Assembly (NCBI RefSeq): GCF_003967175.1 | Contig: NZ_AP018553.1 | Coordinates: forward strand, 1,909,982-1,973,981 | Reading direction: 5' to 3' | DNA from: Sulfodiicoccus acidiphilus | Lineage (GTDB): Archaea > Thermoproteota > Thermoprotei_A > Sulfolobales > Sulfolobaceae | Length of the DNA: 64,000 bases | Part shown: in pieces, positions 1 through 10,283 of the stretch | Numbering within the stretch: the stretch's first letter is position 1 | How the letters are laid out: every line of letters begins with the position of its first letter | Translations under genes and position numbers: made by a program | Notes under the pieces: model-generated | The model's input: the letters and a program-made list of their open reading frames with translations, nothing else | What the model was told of the DNA's origin: nothing | Databases searched by the model: none

Positions 1-47
1 AAAAATGTGAGCCTCTTAACTACGTAGCTCCTCCACGCCACCTTCCA

Positions 48-1724
48 TCATCCTGTGGGGGTCATACTGAGGAAGTTGGTGTAGTACCAGAGTCCGTACC
101 TCGGGACTCCCTGCCAGTTACTGTATCCCTGTACTGCCCATATGTCCTGCCCGTAGGCCAACATTATCCACGGGACCTGCTGGTTCACCGCGTACTGTAT
201 CTGGTCGACGTATGTCCTCTCCGTGGCGAGTGAGGGTGAGTATATTGCCTGGTTTATGAGGTTGTCCACCGTGGAGTTCTTGAAGACGGCGAAGTTCAAT
301 CCGTTTGGTCCAGTCTCGTTGGAATCGAAGGAGGGTTCCAGGAAGAGCATTGGATCGAAGTAGAGCCTCCACGATCCCAGGGTCATTTGGTAATTGTGGG
401 TGCCTATCACTGTGGACTCCCAGGTCGTGGGGTCCACTGCCTGCACGTTCACCGTAATACCTATCTGTCCTAACTCCTGCTGTATGATGGTCGCCATCTC
501 TATCCAAGGTGCCTCGTTGGGGATGAGGAGGTTGAAGGCGAGTTGCTCTCCCTGCGAATTGACCCACTTTCCACTGGAGTTAGTGAAGCCCGCCTTCTCG
601 AGGAGCTGCACTGCGGTAGATGGACTGTAAGTGTAGTTGGGCACGTCAGGGTTGTACCAGTAGGATAGGGCCGGGGATATCACCGAGTTAGCCACCTGCC
701 CCTGTCCCAGGAAGGCCAGGTCAAGTATGGCGGTCTTGTTGATGGCGTAAGCTACGGCCTGCCTGACGAGCGTGTTGTTGAACGGGAAGGTCTGTGTGTT
801 CATCGAGATGTAGTATATCATGGTGCTTGGAGTGGTAACTATGTGAATCGATGGGTAGGCCGACAACGCCGACAGGCTCGTGCCCTCTGGGAGCTCCAGC
901 ATGTTGAGGCTACCAGACTCAAGGGCCGCCAGCGCTGAGTCGACCGAGCTGAATATCTTTATCACGAGGTACTTGAAGTGTGGCTCGCCCAGGAAGTAGT
1001 GGGGGTTAGCCTTCAACACTATGTCCACTCCCGGTGTCCTGGAGACGAACTCGAACGGACCATCGCCTATGAGGTTGGATTGATTGAATGGGTTAGTTAT
1101 GTTCTGCCATATGTGTTGGGGTATTATCATCCCTAGGTCTGCCAGGTCCAGTAGGAACCCTGCGTCTGGGTGCACCAGCGTCACCTGTACCGTGTAGTTG
1201 TTTATGGCAGTCGCGTTCTCTATTAGGGCCGCCAGGGTCGCGTAGTAAGGGAAGTGGTACTTCTTCCAGTAGTTGAACGTGAAGACGACGTCCTTGGCCG
1301 TCACTGGGACGCCGTCCTGCCACGTGGCGTTGTGGTAAAGGTAGAACGTGTAGACCTGACCGTTGTCGGAGACAGTCCAGCTCTGAGCCAGGCCGGGAGC
1401 GGGTAGACCAGAGGCGTTCACTTCAACGAGGGTGTTGAAGATCAGTTGCAGTACGTCCAAGTCAGATATGGTGAACCAGTTGACCGGACTCAGAGAAGTC
1501 ACGTCCTCGAAGAAGCCTGTGGTCAGTGTAGCGTTTGAGGTGGTTGTTGTGGTCACTGAGGTGGTGTTAGTCACCCTCGTGGTGTTAGATGGAGGAGAGG
1601 TGGAAGGGACCGTGGGCTTGCTGTGGTTGGTAGTTAAAAGAACCCCAGCCACAGCTGCTACCACGACCACGATTACCACCACCGCAACTATGACCGATTT
1701 ACCAATTCCTTTCCTACTCTTCAC
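48..1724 (-). CDS. ABC transporter substrate-binding protein, family 5 (oligopeptide/oligosaccharide type)
   Basis: 558-residue extracytoplasmic binding protein for an ABC importer of peptides or short sugars. After a short basic N-terminus (residues 1-9) comes a hydrophobic stretch (about 11-31), then a Ser/Thr/Pro-rich linker (about 34-68) typical of Sulfolobales surface binding proteins with pilin-like class III signal peptides. The mature part has the SBP_bac_5 hallmarks: a motif around QSWTVSDNGQVYTFYL, the WQDGVPVTAKDVVFTF segment, and the family's usual length. The start is GTG at 1724, with a TATA-like box about 26-32 bases upstream, so the transcript is probably leaderless. No permease or ATPase is in view; they may lie beyond the left edge. 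The substrate cannot be told from sequence. Confidence 0.9.
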   Translation of the reverse strand: MKSRKGIGKSVIVAVVVIVVVVAAVAGVLLTTNHSKPTVPSTSPPSNTTRVTNTTSVTTTTTSNATLTTGFFEDVTSLSPVNWFTISDLDVLQLIFNTLVEVNASGLPAPGLAQSWTVSDNGQVYTFYLYHNATWQDGVPVTAKDVVFTFNYWKKYHFPYYATLAALIENATAINNYTVQVTLVHPDAGFLLDLADLGMIIPQHIWQNITNPFNQSNLIGDGPFEFVSRTPGVDIVLKANPHYFLGEPHFKYLVIKIFSSVDSALAALESGSLNMLELPEGTSLSALSAYPSIHIVTTPSTMIYYISMNTQTFPFNNTLVRQAVAYAINKTAILDLAFLGQGQVANSVISPALSYWYNPDVPNYTYSPSTAVQLLEKAGFTNSSGKWVNSQGEQLAFNLLIPNEAPWIEMATIIQQELGQIGITVNVQAVDPTTWESTVIGTHNYQMTLGSWRLYFDPMLFLEPSFDSNETGPNGLNFAVFKNSTVDNLINQAIYSPSLATERTYVDQIQYAVNQQVPWIMLAYGQDIWAVQGYSNWQGVPRYGLWYYTNFLSMTPTG

Positions 1725-1748
1725 AATTACGGCTAGGTTCCTAGTCTA

Positions 1749-1757
1749 GTAATAAGC
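1749..1757 (-). promoter_or_regulatory. TATA box for the family 5 binding protein
   Basis: On the minus strand CTTATTACT lies about 26-32 bases before the GTG at 1724, the usual spacing for a leaderless archaeal transcript. It supports the GTG start. The remaining intergenic DNA up to 2039 (about 280 bases) is a divergent promoter region; I see no gene or repeat in it. Confidence 0.55.
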
Positions 1758-2039
1758 TTTGTCCTGTAATTTCTTGAAAATCGTCCATTTGCTGTTGCCT
1801 TACGGCGAAAACTGTTTCTGAAACCCGAGAGGGGCCTAAGGAGATGAGAAAGAACTATCATCGAATTCTACACTCTCCCATTGAGTATTGTTTAAACAGG
1901 CGTCTGGGCGAGTTCGGACGAGACTAGACGTTTTCAGGTTCACCCCAGGTAACACGGCCTATTGAGTTGGGATGGGGGGCTCTTTACGACACAGACTTAT
2001 CTCCACAATCGAGTCTCCCCGTGTCCCTCTTGTAATTAG

Positions 2040-2046
2040 CTTATAA
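2040..2046 (+). promoter_or_regulatory. TATA box for hyuAB
   Basis: CTTATAA lies 25-31 bases before the GTG start of hyuA at 2071, and there is no ribosome-binding site between them. This indicates a leaderless transcript and fixes the GTG as the start. Confidence 0.6.
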
Positions 2047-2070
2047 GGGAAGGTAGAGGGACTACTGCCT

Positions 2071-4013
2071 GTGATAGTTGCCGTAGATGTGGGAGGGACG
2101 TTTACTGACGTGGTGGCCGTGGACGAGTCAGGAAACCTCACGGTTTACAAGGGCCCCACGACTCCCCGTAATCCAGAGGAGGGAGTAATGAGGGGCCTCA
2201 GGAGGTTCGAGAAGGTGAGCTCGGTACTTCACGCCACCACCATCGCCACTAACGCCTTGTTGGGGCAGGTGGGACTGGAGTTACCCAAGGTGGCCCTCCT
2301 CACCACCAAGGGGTTCAGGGACGTGATAGAGATAGGGAGACAGAACAGGCCAGACCTGTACGACCTGAAGTTCAGGAAGCCGACCCCCATCGTCCCGAGG
2401 GACATGAGGTTCGAATTGGACGAGAGGACGGACGCGGACGGACGAGTCTTGGTGCCAGTCCTGGACGACGAGGTGGAGAAGGTGTTGAAGAAGGCCAAAG
2501 AGGCGGGAGCGACGTCGGTGGCCGTCTGCTTCCTCCACTCGTACATCAACTCCACCAACGAGGAGAAGGTGGTCAAAGTCGCGAGGAAGTACTTCACCTA
2601 CGTCTCCGCATCCCACGAGATCTCGCCGGAACCTAGGGAGTACGAGAGGACGTCCACGACCGTGATCAACGCTGCACTTCAACCCATTGTAAGCAGGTAT
2701 GTCGAGGGGCTCGAGAAGGGCCTGAGGGAGGTGGGGTCGCCGAGGCTCTTCATAATGGCCAGCTCAGGGGGACTCGTAGACTCCACCGAGGCCAGCGAAA
2801 GGCCGGTGCAGGTGATAGAGTCCGGTCCAGCGGCAGGAGTGGTGGGAGTGTCGGTATTAGCTAGAACCATGGGCGAACGGAACGCGTTGAGCTTTGACAT
2901 GGGGGAACTACTGCCAAGGCGGGCACCGTCGTCAACTTCGAGGTCGAAACAACGCAGGAGTACGAGGTGGGAGGGAGGACCCATCACGGTAGGGTGGTAA
3001 AGGGTTCGGGCTACCCGATCCGGTTCCCCTTCGTGGACTTGGCTGAGGTGTCTGCAGGCGGAGGGACTGTGATTTGGAGGGACGATGCCAGTGCGTTAAG
3101 GGTGGGCCCCTTGAGTACAGGCGCAGATCCCGGGCCTGCCTGTTACGGAAAGGGAGGTACTTCACCCACCCTCACTGACGGGTCTCTAGTTATGGGGTGG
3201 GTGCCAGAACAACTTGCCGAGGGATTGAAACTCAGGAAGGACCTGGCGGTGAGCGCCCTGAGGACTCTGGGAGAGGAAGTAGAGGTGGCCTTTCAGGCCT
3301 CTGAACTCGCGTCGTTAGAGATGGCAAGGGCCATGAGACTAGTCACTGTAGAGAGGGGACTCGATCCCTCGTCCTTCACCCTCTTCGCCTTCGGTGGGGC
3401 TGGACCGCAGTACGCCCTGAGGTTGGCTGAGGAGATGGAAGTGAGAAAGGTGGTTGTGCCACCCCACCCAGGACTGTTCAGCGCCTTGGGCGTCATGTCG
3501 GCCGACAGGAGGTTGGAGTCCGCCGCCTCTTATCCTCGAGACTTGGAGTCGGCCTACAGGAAACTGGAGGGACTCCTACGTTCTAGGTTCCCAGAGGCCT
3601 CTAAGTTCCTCAGGTACGCTGACGTTCGATACGAGGGACAGGGTTGGGAGCTCACAGTTCCAGTAGAGGACGTCTCCAAGGTAAGGGAGGTCTTCGAAGA
3701 GAGGCACCTTAAGACATACGGCTTCACTCTCCAGAGGGAGGTGGAAGTGGTGACGGTGAGGGTGTTCGCAGTGGCCCCGGGCCTAAGGGTTTCAACCAGG
3801 GCCCCCGTCCTTGACAGGGAACCTTCGGTCAAGGAGAGGGAGGTCTTCTTGGACGGTTGGACTAAAGCGTCGGTGTACAGGAGGGAGGAATTGCCAGAGG
3901 GTTTCGAGGTGAAGGGGCCAGCTGTAGTGGAAGAATATTCGTCGACTACTGTGGTGAGGAGAGGGTGGAGGCTCACAGTACACCAGACTGGAGCGTTGGT
4001 GATGGAGAGGTGA
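2071..4013 (+). pseudogene. hyuA: Hydantoinase/oxoprolinase subunit A, interrupted by a one-base frameshift
   Basis: HyuA is the ATP-dependent actin/hexokinase-fold subunit of hydantoinase, 5-oxoprolinase or acetone-carboxylase-like enzymes. The N-terminus has the phosphate-binding [10 protein letters not shown] motif (residues 4-13), followed by the [11 protein letters not shown] segment. At 2899-2905 the expected [12 protein letters not shown] motif is broken: the sequence reads ATG followed by four more G (five G in total, 2901-2905) where six would keep the frame. The downstream frame continues perfectly with [13 protein letters not shown], the GGGT and DPGPACYGKGG motifs and a normal C-terminal domain to 4013. 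Restored length is about 647 residues, close to the family's norm. Either a sequencing error or a real frameshift; no other damage is visible. It sits 4 bases ahead of hyuB and is probably co-transcribed with it. Confidence 0.88.
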
Positions 4014-4017
4014 GCAC

Positions 4018-5544
4018 ATGAGCTGGGAGCTGATTCATAAGTCAACAGTGTACGTGGCGGAAGAGATGGGAGTCGCTCTGAAGAGGAGCGCCCTCTCCCC
4101 CAACATAAGGGAGAGGATGGACCACAGTTGCGCGATCGTCGACGTACAAGGCAGGATAGTCGCGCAGGCGGAACACATACCCGTCCACCTAGGATCCTTC
4201 AAGGTTGGTGTGAGAAACCTCCTCACCTACATCGAGAAGGAGGGGGTGGAACTGGAGCAAGGAGACGCGGTGATCTTCAACGATCCCTACATCTCGGGGA
4301 CGCACCTGAACGATGTGGGTCTCCTCACTCCGATATTTGCCCCGTCTCTGGTGGGCTACGCCGTCAACAAGGCCCACCACGTGGACGTGGGAGGTCCCGT
4401 GCCGGGAAGTATAAACCCGAACGCCACCACCCTCTACGAAGAGGGATTCGTCATACCGCCACTGAAGCTGATGAGGAGGGGACAGCCAGCGAGGGAGGTG
4501 TTCAAGATGATAGAAGAGAACTTCAAGGTTCCCTCGATCTCCCTCGGGGATCTCAACGCCCAGGTGGCGGCCAACAGGTTGGGGGCCTCGAGGATTAGAC
4601 AGGCCGTGGAGAAGTACGGAGTTGAGAGGGTGACCCAGGGGTGGGAGTCCTCCATAAATTACGCCAGGGAACTAGTGAGGAGGAGACTTCTGTCTCTACC
4701 AAGGGGGACCTACGACGCCGAGGACTACCTAGAGTGGAAACACGGCCTCCTGAAGTTGAAGGTTTCTCTGGAGGTGGGCGAAAAAGTTAGGGCCGACTTC
4801 GAGGGGACAGATCCACAGATCGAGGGTCCCCTCAATGCTGTCCCTGGGGTAACTTACTCCGCCGTCTCCTTCGCGGTGAGGTGTGTTGTGGGTGAGGTGC
4901 CTACCAACGAAGGCTTCTACAGTTCTGTGGAAGTCAAGGCCCCCCACGGGTCTCTCGTGAACCCGTACAAGCCAGCTGCGGTAGGTGGAGGTAACGTCGA
5001 AACCTCCCAGAGGGTGGCTGACGTCACGTTCCTGGCCCTTTCGAGAGCGTCACGGGAAGTACCTGCAGCGGCCCACGGGACCATGATGAACGTAATGATG
5101 GGTGGCACGTTAAACGGTAAGTACTGGTCGTACTACGAGACCATAGGTGGAGGGAGCGGGGCAAGGCCTGATGGGGACGGGGAGAGCGCCGTCCACGTGA
5201 ACATGAGCAACACTCTCAACACCCCCATAGAGGTGGCCGAGAGACAGTTCCCACTTTTCTTCACTAGGTACGAGGTGAGGAGAGGAAGCGGAGGGACGGG
5301 AAAATATAGGGGAGGAGACGGTATAATTAGAGCCTTCAGGGTGAAGGCCCCCACCACCCTCTCCTTGTTGGCCGACAGGTTCCAAGTGGGACCTTGGGGA
5401 CTGGCTGGGGGATCTCCGGGGAAGCCGGGAAAGGCCACAGTAGGAGGTAAGGAGATGCCAAGCAAGTTTACCGTAAAACTGGAGCAGGGGGAGGAGGTGG
5501 TCCTTGAGACTCCTGGTGGAGGAGGGTACGGAACTCCGAGTTGA
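4018..5544 (+). CDS. hyuB: Hydantoinase/oxoprolinase subunit B
   Basis: 508-residue HyuB family protein, partner of HyuA in ATP-driven ring opening of hydantoins or 5-oxoproline, or in a related carboxylation. Recognisable blocks are the N-terminal [16 protein letters not shown] segment, the [13 protein letters not shown] motif (about residues 90-102) with its likely metal ligands, [14 protein letters not shown] (about 120-133), and the C-terminal [18 protein letters not shown] region followed by the glycine-rich ETPGGGGYG end. ATG at 4018 follows the hyuA stop by 4 bases with a GGTGA sequence just upstream, so it is likely translationally coupled. Full length and intact; substrate unknown. 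Confidence 0.92.
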   Translation: MSWELIHKSTVYVAEEMGVALKRSALSPNIRERMDHSCAIVDVQGRIVAQAEHIPVHLGSFKVGVRNLLTYIEKEGVELEQGDAVIFNDPYISGTHLNDVGLLTPIFAPSLVGYAVNKAHHVDVGGPVPGSINPNATTLYEEGFVIPPLKLMRRGQPAREVFKMIEENFKVPSISLGDLNAQVAANRLGASRIRQAVEKYGVERVTQGWESSINYARELVRRRLLSLPRGTYDAEDYLEWKHGLLKLKVSLEVGEKVRADFEGTDPQIEGPLNAVPGVTYSAVSFAVRCVVGEVPTNEGFYSSVEVKAPHGSLVNPYKPAAVGGGNVETSQRVADVTFLALSRASREVPAAAHGTMMNVMMGGTLNGKYWSYYETIGGGSGARPDGDGESAVHVNMSNTLNTPIEVAERQFPLFFTRYEVRRGSGGTGKYRGGDGIIRAFRVKAPTTLSLLADRFQVGPWGLAGGSPGKPGKATVGGKEMPSKFTVKLEQGEEVVLETPGGGGYGTPS

Positions 5545-5666
5545 GCTCTGCCCTGAATTCGGACCCACGACATCAGATAGCCGAGATCTGTCGTAGAGTT
5601 CCGCAACAACTGACCCTCTCTCGCCGCTAGACCTCGATTTTTATTCTGAGCCTCGAGTAGCTACAC

Positions 5667-6842
5667 GTGTTCACAATATCTAACGTCAAGCTGAGGGGAA
5701 GACGAGGAACTTTCAAGGTGTGGATAGAGGGGGACAAAGTGAGGAGGATAGAGGAGAGCTCGGAGAATGGAGACCTAGATGGCGAGGGGAAGCTCCTCAC
5801 CGAGTCGTTTGTCGTCCCCCACCTCCACCTAGACAAGGTGGAGACGGGCCCTGAAGTCCCAGAGGGGGTCTCCCTTTACCGAACCGAGGGAGACAGTAGG
5901 TCCGCGATAGAACGAGCAGCGAAGGTCAAGGTCGACTACGACGAGGAATCCGTGGCACTTCGAGCCTCGAGGACCTTGCTTCAATGTGTTAAGTGGGGAG
6001 TAACGGACGTGAGGGCCTTCGCCGACGTGGATCCTGTCGCAGAGTTACGTGGACTGCTGGGACTGATCAGGGCGAGGGACTCGCTGAGAGGAATTCTCAA
6101 CGTCCAGGTGGTAGCTTTCCCACAACAAGGAATCCTCAGAGAGGAGGGGACGGAGGACCTCCTCTACGAGGCCCTGAAGCGGGGTGCAGACGTGGTAGGA
6201 GGTATACCTTGGATTGAGAGAAGTCAAAGGGAAATGGAGGAACACGTCAGGATAGTGTTGGACTTGGCGGAGAAGAGCGGCAAACCGGTGGCCCTGCTAG
6301 TGGACGATGCCCCAGATCCGAAGTTGAACACGTTGGAGATCCTAGCTAGGGAAGTCCTAACCAGGGGATGGAAGGGTGGTGTGGAGGCCTGCCACGCTAG
6401 GGCACTCTCCCTTTACGATCCCGATAGGAGGCGCAAGGTACTTGAGTTGACCAAGGAGGCAGGAATATCCCTAGTCGCTAATCCGCACACAGGTAACCTC
6501 AACTTACCGGTGAGGGAGGCCCTATCTCTAGGGATTAACGTTTCCCTGGGACAGGACGACTGTAACGATGCCTACTACCCATTCGGTAGGTGCAACATGG
6601 CGGAGGTGGCGTTCCTCGCGGCCCACCTGCTCGACATGATGAACGATAGGGACATGGAGAACTTATTCGACATGATCACTTGGAGGGCCGCGAGGACTAT
6701 CGGCCTAGAGAGAACTCTCAGACCTGGCTCCCAGGCTAGCCTAGTCCTACTCAAGAGGGAGAACGTTAGGGAGGCCCTGCGACACCACGACGGTGCCTCC
6801 CTCGTCTTTAACGAGGGCAGGATAACCTACGACTCGACCTAA
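5667..6842 (+). CDS. Amidohydrolase family protein, cytosine-deaminase-like
   Basis: 391-residue metal-dependent hydrolase of the amidohydrolase superfamily, closest in motif layout to cytosine/creatinine deaminases (CodA type). The metal-binding HLHLDK motif is at about residues 52-57, a CHAR histidine site at about 240, NPHTGNL at about 272 and the catalytic GQDDCNDAY aspartates at about 291-299. An EGKLLTESFVVPHLHLDK-type beta-strand plus metal site starts the barrel. GTG at 5667 has a TTTTTAT box at 5638-5644, about 23-29 bases upstream (leaderless). It follows hyuAB on the same strand, which suggests degradation of a cyclic amide or pyrimidine. Exact substrate not determined. Confidence 0.85.
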   Translation: MFTISNVKLRGRRGTFKVWIEGDKVRRIEESSENGDLDGEGKLLTESFVVPHLHLDKVETGPEVPEGVSLYRTEGDSRSAIERAAKVKVDYDEESVALRASRTLLQCVKWGVTDVRAFADVDPVAELRGLLGLIRARDSLRGILNVQVVAFPQQGILREEGTEDLLYEALKRGADVVGGIPWIERSQREMEEHVRIVLDLAEKSGKPVALLVDDAPDPKLNTLEILAREVLTRGWKGGVEACHARALSLYDPDRRRKVLELTKEAGISLVANPHTGNLNLPVREALSLGINVSLGQDDCNDAYYPFGRCNMAEVAFLAAHLLDMMNDRDMENLFDMITWRAARTIGLERTLRPGSQASLVLLKRENVREALRHHDGASLVFNEGRITYDST

Positions 6843-7229
6843 GCCCCATTGCGCTAAGACAGACGCCAAGGAAGCTCCTTCAGCGTTCTGGACTTCGCGT
6901 ATCTCCACTCCGTTGGGTACTCCAATCTGACGTAGTCGGAGGGGAGCCCGTCGATGAAGGTAGGACGTGTAGGACGATCCTGCGAAGCTTGTTTAAGCAG
7001 AGTGAGCTGCATTTCAGTGTCACCAAGTTGTACTTTTACATTCGTGCTCTTAAGTCTTTCCGCGTTAATGAAGTAGGACTCCAAGGTGGGGTCGGGGGCG
7101 AATATACTTCAGTTTACGACGATATCTCAGTTTTGTGACTCGGCGAGCACGACGATTTCCTCCCGTCCTTTAAGAGAAGTAGTTGGACGCGACGGAAAGG
7201 ATTATTTCCATATGCTCCACACGTCTCTC

Positions 7230-7871
7230 GTGAGAGTGGACGCTCACCAACACGTCGGGATGAGGGGAATTTCGTGGAGGGAGCAGCCGTTCGACCTAAT
7301 ACTGCTCAACCCCTCCTACAAGTACGGCTGCAACTGCTGTGTAGACGGCTTCTACCAACAGTACCTATGGAGTAAAGGGAGAGCGAGGTACAGACAGCTA
7401 GGGGTGTTCAATCCCAGATGCCGGGTGTCGCTGGATGTAGAGTTCAGTAGACAACTGGAGAAGGGAATAGTGGGGATGGTCCTCACACCCACCAATCACG
7501 GTTACCGAGTGTGGGAGGCCCTGCCCGTAGTGAGGGTGGTGGAAAGGGCCCGGTTACCCCTATTCCTCAGCGTTAGGGGCCTCACTACTGACGACGTGTT
7601 GTTCCTCCTAGACGGACTCGACGTCCCACTCGTACTCTTCCACCACGACAACGGGATAGACCTCACTGGGCTCTCTAAGTTCACTAACGTTTACTTCGAT
7701 ACCGCCGACCTCAAAGAGGAAACGCTGGAACGGCTTCCGAGGGGGAAGGTGATACCTGGGTCTTGCTACCCGTACCTACCAGACGCCAACGCGGCACGGA
7801 AGTTCAGCTGGGCCTCCAAGAACCTACTCGACCTCATCCAAGTTGAAGGACCGAGAGGAACGTCTTCTTGA
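7230..7871 (+). CDS. Amidohydrolase-like TIM-barrel metal hydrolase (short)
   Basis: About 213 residues beginning VRVDAHQHVGM, the metal-binding DAHQH motif of amidohydrolase-2 type enzymes. Later blocks are VGMVLTPTNHGY, a FHHDNG segment and a C-terminal GKVIPGSCYPYLPD stretch that would carry the last catalytic residues. It is shorter than typical members (about 270-300 residues). I chose GTG 7230 because an ATTATTT box at about 7200-7206 lies 24-30 bases upstream; an in-frame ATG at 7212 is the alternative. The reading frame is open back to 7086, but that part has no recognisable sequence. The CNCC cysteine pair near residue 32 is unusual. Substrate unknown. Confidence 0.68.
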   Translation: MRVDAHQHVGMRGISWREQPFDLILLNPSYKYGCNCCVDGFYQQYLWSKGRARYRQLGVFNPRCRVSLDVEFSRQLEKGIVGMVLTPTNHGYRVWEALPVVRVVERARLPLFLSVRGLTTDDVLFLLDGLDVPLVLFHHDNGIDLTGLSKFTNVYFDTADLKEETLERLPRGKVIPGSCYPYLPDANAARKFSWASKNLLDLIQVEGPRGTSS

Positions 7872-8382
7872 GGTTCCAGCTCTACAGTTTGACTTTTTGA
7901 GCTGTTGCACGTAGAAAGGAACGACCTGTGGCGTCGAGGGGTTAGCGAGAAGGGCGATCAGGTGGCCGACCAGAGGCCGTGTGGGCGGACGGTAAGTCGG
8001 TGTATCCCCTCTAATTTACTCACTCCACGACGATACATTCCCCTCTCGGTGTCGAGTTACTTTAACCCTGACTTCTAGCACACGAAATACCTAGGAGGTG
8101 GACATACATGACTTGGAGTCGTACACGGGAGGGTCGGCCGGGGACTCCGAGGGCTTGATACCGAGGTCCGCGGAACGATCTGGGATGGTTTCCGAATCCT
8201 CCCCTAGGCCTCAAGCGTGTGGTTTAGAACAGGGTAGAGGTGCGTTTAGCACTTCTCGGCCTACTGATGGCCCCTCATCCCTCTAGCTCGAGGGTTGTAA
8301 CTGTCGTAACCTTCGATCCCAGATCTTCTTGGACTAGAACGCCGTTGTCAACAGTTTTCAATATACCGTAAAGTTTATATTA
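7872..8382. other. Intergenic stretch without a convincing gene
   Basis: About 510 bases between the amidohydrolase and the IS607-type element. The only open frame (8098-8286, plus) has no recognisable motif and no promoter, so I do not call it. The last 60 bases turn A/T-rich towards the transposon's left end. Confidence 0.5.
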
Positions 8383-8404
8383 TTTCATCATAAACTCTTA
8401 TACA

Positions 8405-8979
8405 ATGCTAAGACCTAAGGAAGTCTGCCAACGCCTAGGGATATCCTATGCGACACTTAGAGAATACGTTAAGAAGGGTTACATTAAACCAGTCTAGAGA
8501 CTGGAAAGTGGAGGTTCAGAGAGGAGGACGTAGAGAAGTTGATGGGGATTGTAAGAAAGAGGAAGATCCTTTACGCCAGGATATCATCGAACACACGAAG
8601 AGACGACCTGGTAAACCAAGTGAAATATTTACAAGAGCAAGTAAAGGACTACGACCAAGTGATAACGGACGTAGGTTCCGGGTTAAACGCGAAGAGGAAG
8701 GGATTCCTAAAGCTGTTGAGGATGATACTGAACAACGAGGTGTCGAAAGTAGTTATTGCATACTCGGACAGACTTGTGAGGTTCGGTTTCGAAATAGTTG
8801 AGGAGGTCTGTAAAGCACGCAACTGCGAGCTCGTGGTGTTGAACAACGAGGACGAAACACCAGAACAGGAACTAATCGAGGACTTGATCTCTATACTAGT
8901 ATCGTTCGGCGGGAAGCTATACGGAATGAGGAGTCATAAGTACGAGAAGGTGAAGGAGTGCGTCGAAGAGCTCAATTAA
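8405..8979 (+). pseudogene. tnpA: IS607-family serine resolvase (TnpA), frameshifted
   Basis: The first 30 codons from ATG 8405 encode a MerR-like helix-turn-helix (MLRPKEVCQRLGISYATL...) that stops at TAG 8495. One base later in phase the protein continues with LETGKWRFREEDVEKLMG, then the catalytic domain: YARISS with the nucleophilic serine, the DRLVRFGFE helix and the PEQELIEDLISILVSF segment, to TAA at 8977-8979. Restored length about 191 residues, normal for IS607 TnpA. One or more bases are missing near 8492-8495. The catalytic half alone could start at ATG 8539 but would lack the DNA-binding head. Confidence 0.85.
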
Positions 8980-9022
8980 ATCATTCCAACAAGAAGAAGA
9001 ATACATTTACCTAACGTACTCC

Positions 9023-10232
9023 ATGAAGAACGATGAGAGGGAGGAGAGTGAAGTACTACTAGAGAACTACAGAGTCCTACTACAGAAAGCATTGGACTGG
9101 TTGTGGGATAGAACTAGGATAGAGAGGAAAGAAGTGAAGAATGGTGAGAAAGCCACGAAGGTCAAAGTAACCTTACTAAAGAAGAAGGAAGTGTACAAGG
9201 TGTTGAGAGACGAGTTGGAGGAGATCAACGTACTAGCTTCCCACTACGTTGACGAGGCAATAAACGACGCTTATTCCGTGTTGAGGAGTTGGAGGAGGAG
9301 GGCCGAGAAGGGAAAAGCGTTGAGGAAACCTAGACTGAAGGAGGTTTACGTTAGGGTGAAGTCGACACTTAGGAAGGTTGATGGTGAGAGCGTAAGGATC
9401 ACCGTGAGACCTTACGAATACGTGAACTTCTCTTGGTCTCGCACTTGGTTTTCACGAAGAGTTAAAGGGCTTGAACTAGGTGAGCCCGTGATAAAGGAGG
9501 ACAAGGTGTATTTACCGTTTCGTCATAAGTTACCTCGGTTTACTCCCATAGATTTCCTGGCAATCGATAGTAACCTCTATACTCTAGACGCTTATGATGG
9601 TGGTAAGTTCATCTCGTTCTCAATAAGGGGGGTTGTACAGTCTTAAGTTCGGTATGCAATTGAAGAGGGGTAGGATACAATCTTTCGCTTCAAAGCACGG
9701 TAGGAAGGGGAAGGAGTTGTTGAGGAAGTACTCTCATCGAGAGAGGAACCGCGTGTTGGATTACCTTCATAAATTCGTGAACAAGTTGCTGGAAATGTAT
9801 CCCATTACGATGTTTGCTGTCGAGAAGTTGAATAAACAGGAGATGTTTGAGGATGCTAACCGTAAGCTGTCCAAGAAGATTTCCAAGACCGTGTGGAGGT
9901 CAATTCATCGCGTGCTTAAATACAAGGCCCCACTTTACGGTTCCTTCGTTAAGGAGGTGAGCCCGTACCTCACGTCTAAGTCCTGCCCCAGGTGTGGACG
10001 GGTTTCCCGAAAGGTCGGCGGGACTTTCAGGTGTGGGAGGTGTGGGTTCACACTAGATAGGCAGTTGAACGCGTCACTTAACATCTACCTCAGGATGTGC
10101 GGGTTTCCCCACGTCCGCGACATTCCACGGGTGTGGGTCGGGGTCACCCCGCTAAGGGGGCGGAGGGGTGTGAACGAGTTCCCTCGTGACCCCGGTGAAG
10201 CCCAAGGGTTGAGGATCGATATTAAATTATGA
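9023..10232 (+). pseudogene. tnpB: TnpB RNA-guided nuclease of the IS607-type element, frameshifted
   Basis: TnpB family (ancestor of Cas12). The first part (9023-9646) holds the N-terminal domain and the first RuvC aspartate in FLAIDSN. The second part (from about 9633) holds the RuvC glutamate in FAVEKLNKQE, a zinc ribbon with CPRCG and CGRCG pairs, and the last aspartate in LDRQLNASLN. The break lies in a run of six G at 9627-9632; five G would give SIRGLYSLKFG and keep the frame. All catalytic residues are present, so a single slip separates this from an intact gene. An upstream extension SFQQEEEYIYLTYS is in frame before ATG 9023, but its only start candidate is ATT at 8975. Confidence 0.88.
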
Positions 10233-10245
10233 AATCCTATGAAGC
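10093..10245 (+). ncRNA. Putative omega (reRNA) RNA region at the tnpB 3' end
   Basis: TnpB elements make a guide RNA from the 3' end of tnpB and the right transposon end. The segment here contains GGGGTCACCCCGCTAAGG-type self-complementary G/C blocks, and its last 100 bases are conserved in two tnpB remnants elsewhere in the window, including the motif GTGAAGCCCAAGGG (variant GAAGTCCAAGGGCT). The RNA itself is an inference from family knowledge; transcription is not shown. Confidence 0.35.
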
Positions 10246-10283
10246 CCAAACCCCTCGTGGCCTACCTGAGGTCCTTGAACGGT

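Larger units (their letters stand above)
8383..10245 (+). mobile_element. IS607-type insertion sequence (serine resolvase + TnpB), degenerate
   Basis: The order MerR-like HTH/serine resolvase then TnpB on one strand is the IS607 layout, as in Sulfolobus ISC1904/ISC1913-like elements. The A/T-rich left flank starts near 8383 and the right end lies just after tnpB, ending about ATCCTATGAAG at 10245. That last motif recurs at two other places in the window (39010-39161 and 57123-57268 on the minus strand), which marks it as an element end. Both genes carry one frameshift each, so this copy is probably not autonomous as written. Exact ends are approximate, because IS607 elements lack terminal inverted repeats. 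Confidence 0.8.

Noticed and set aside
6854-7084. Minus-strand ORF of 76 codons between the two amidohydrolase genes
   Set aside because: Parts look protein-like (YVRLEYPTEWRYAKSRTL), but there is no family, no promoter and no ribosome-binding site I can support.
8098-8286. Plus-strand ORF of 62 codons before the IS607-type element
   Set aside because: Low-complexity Ser/Gly/Arg composition and no motif.
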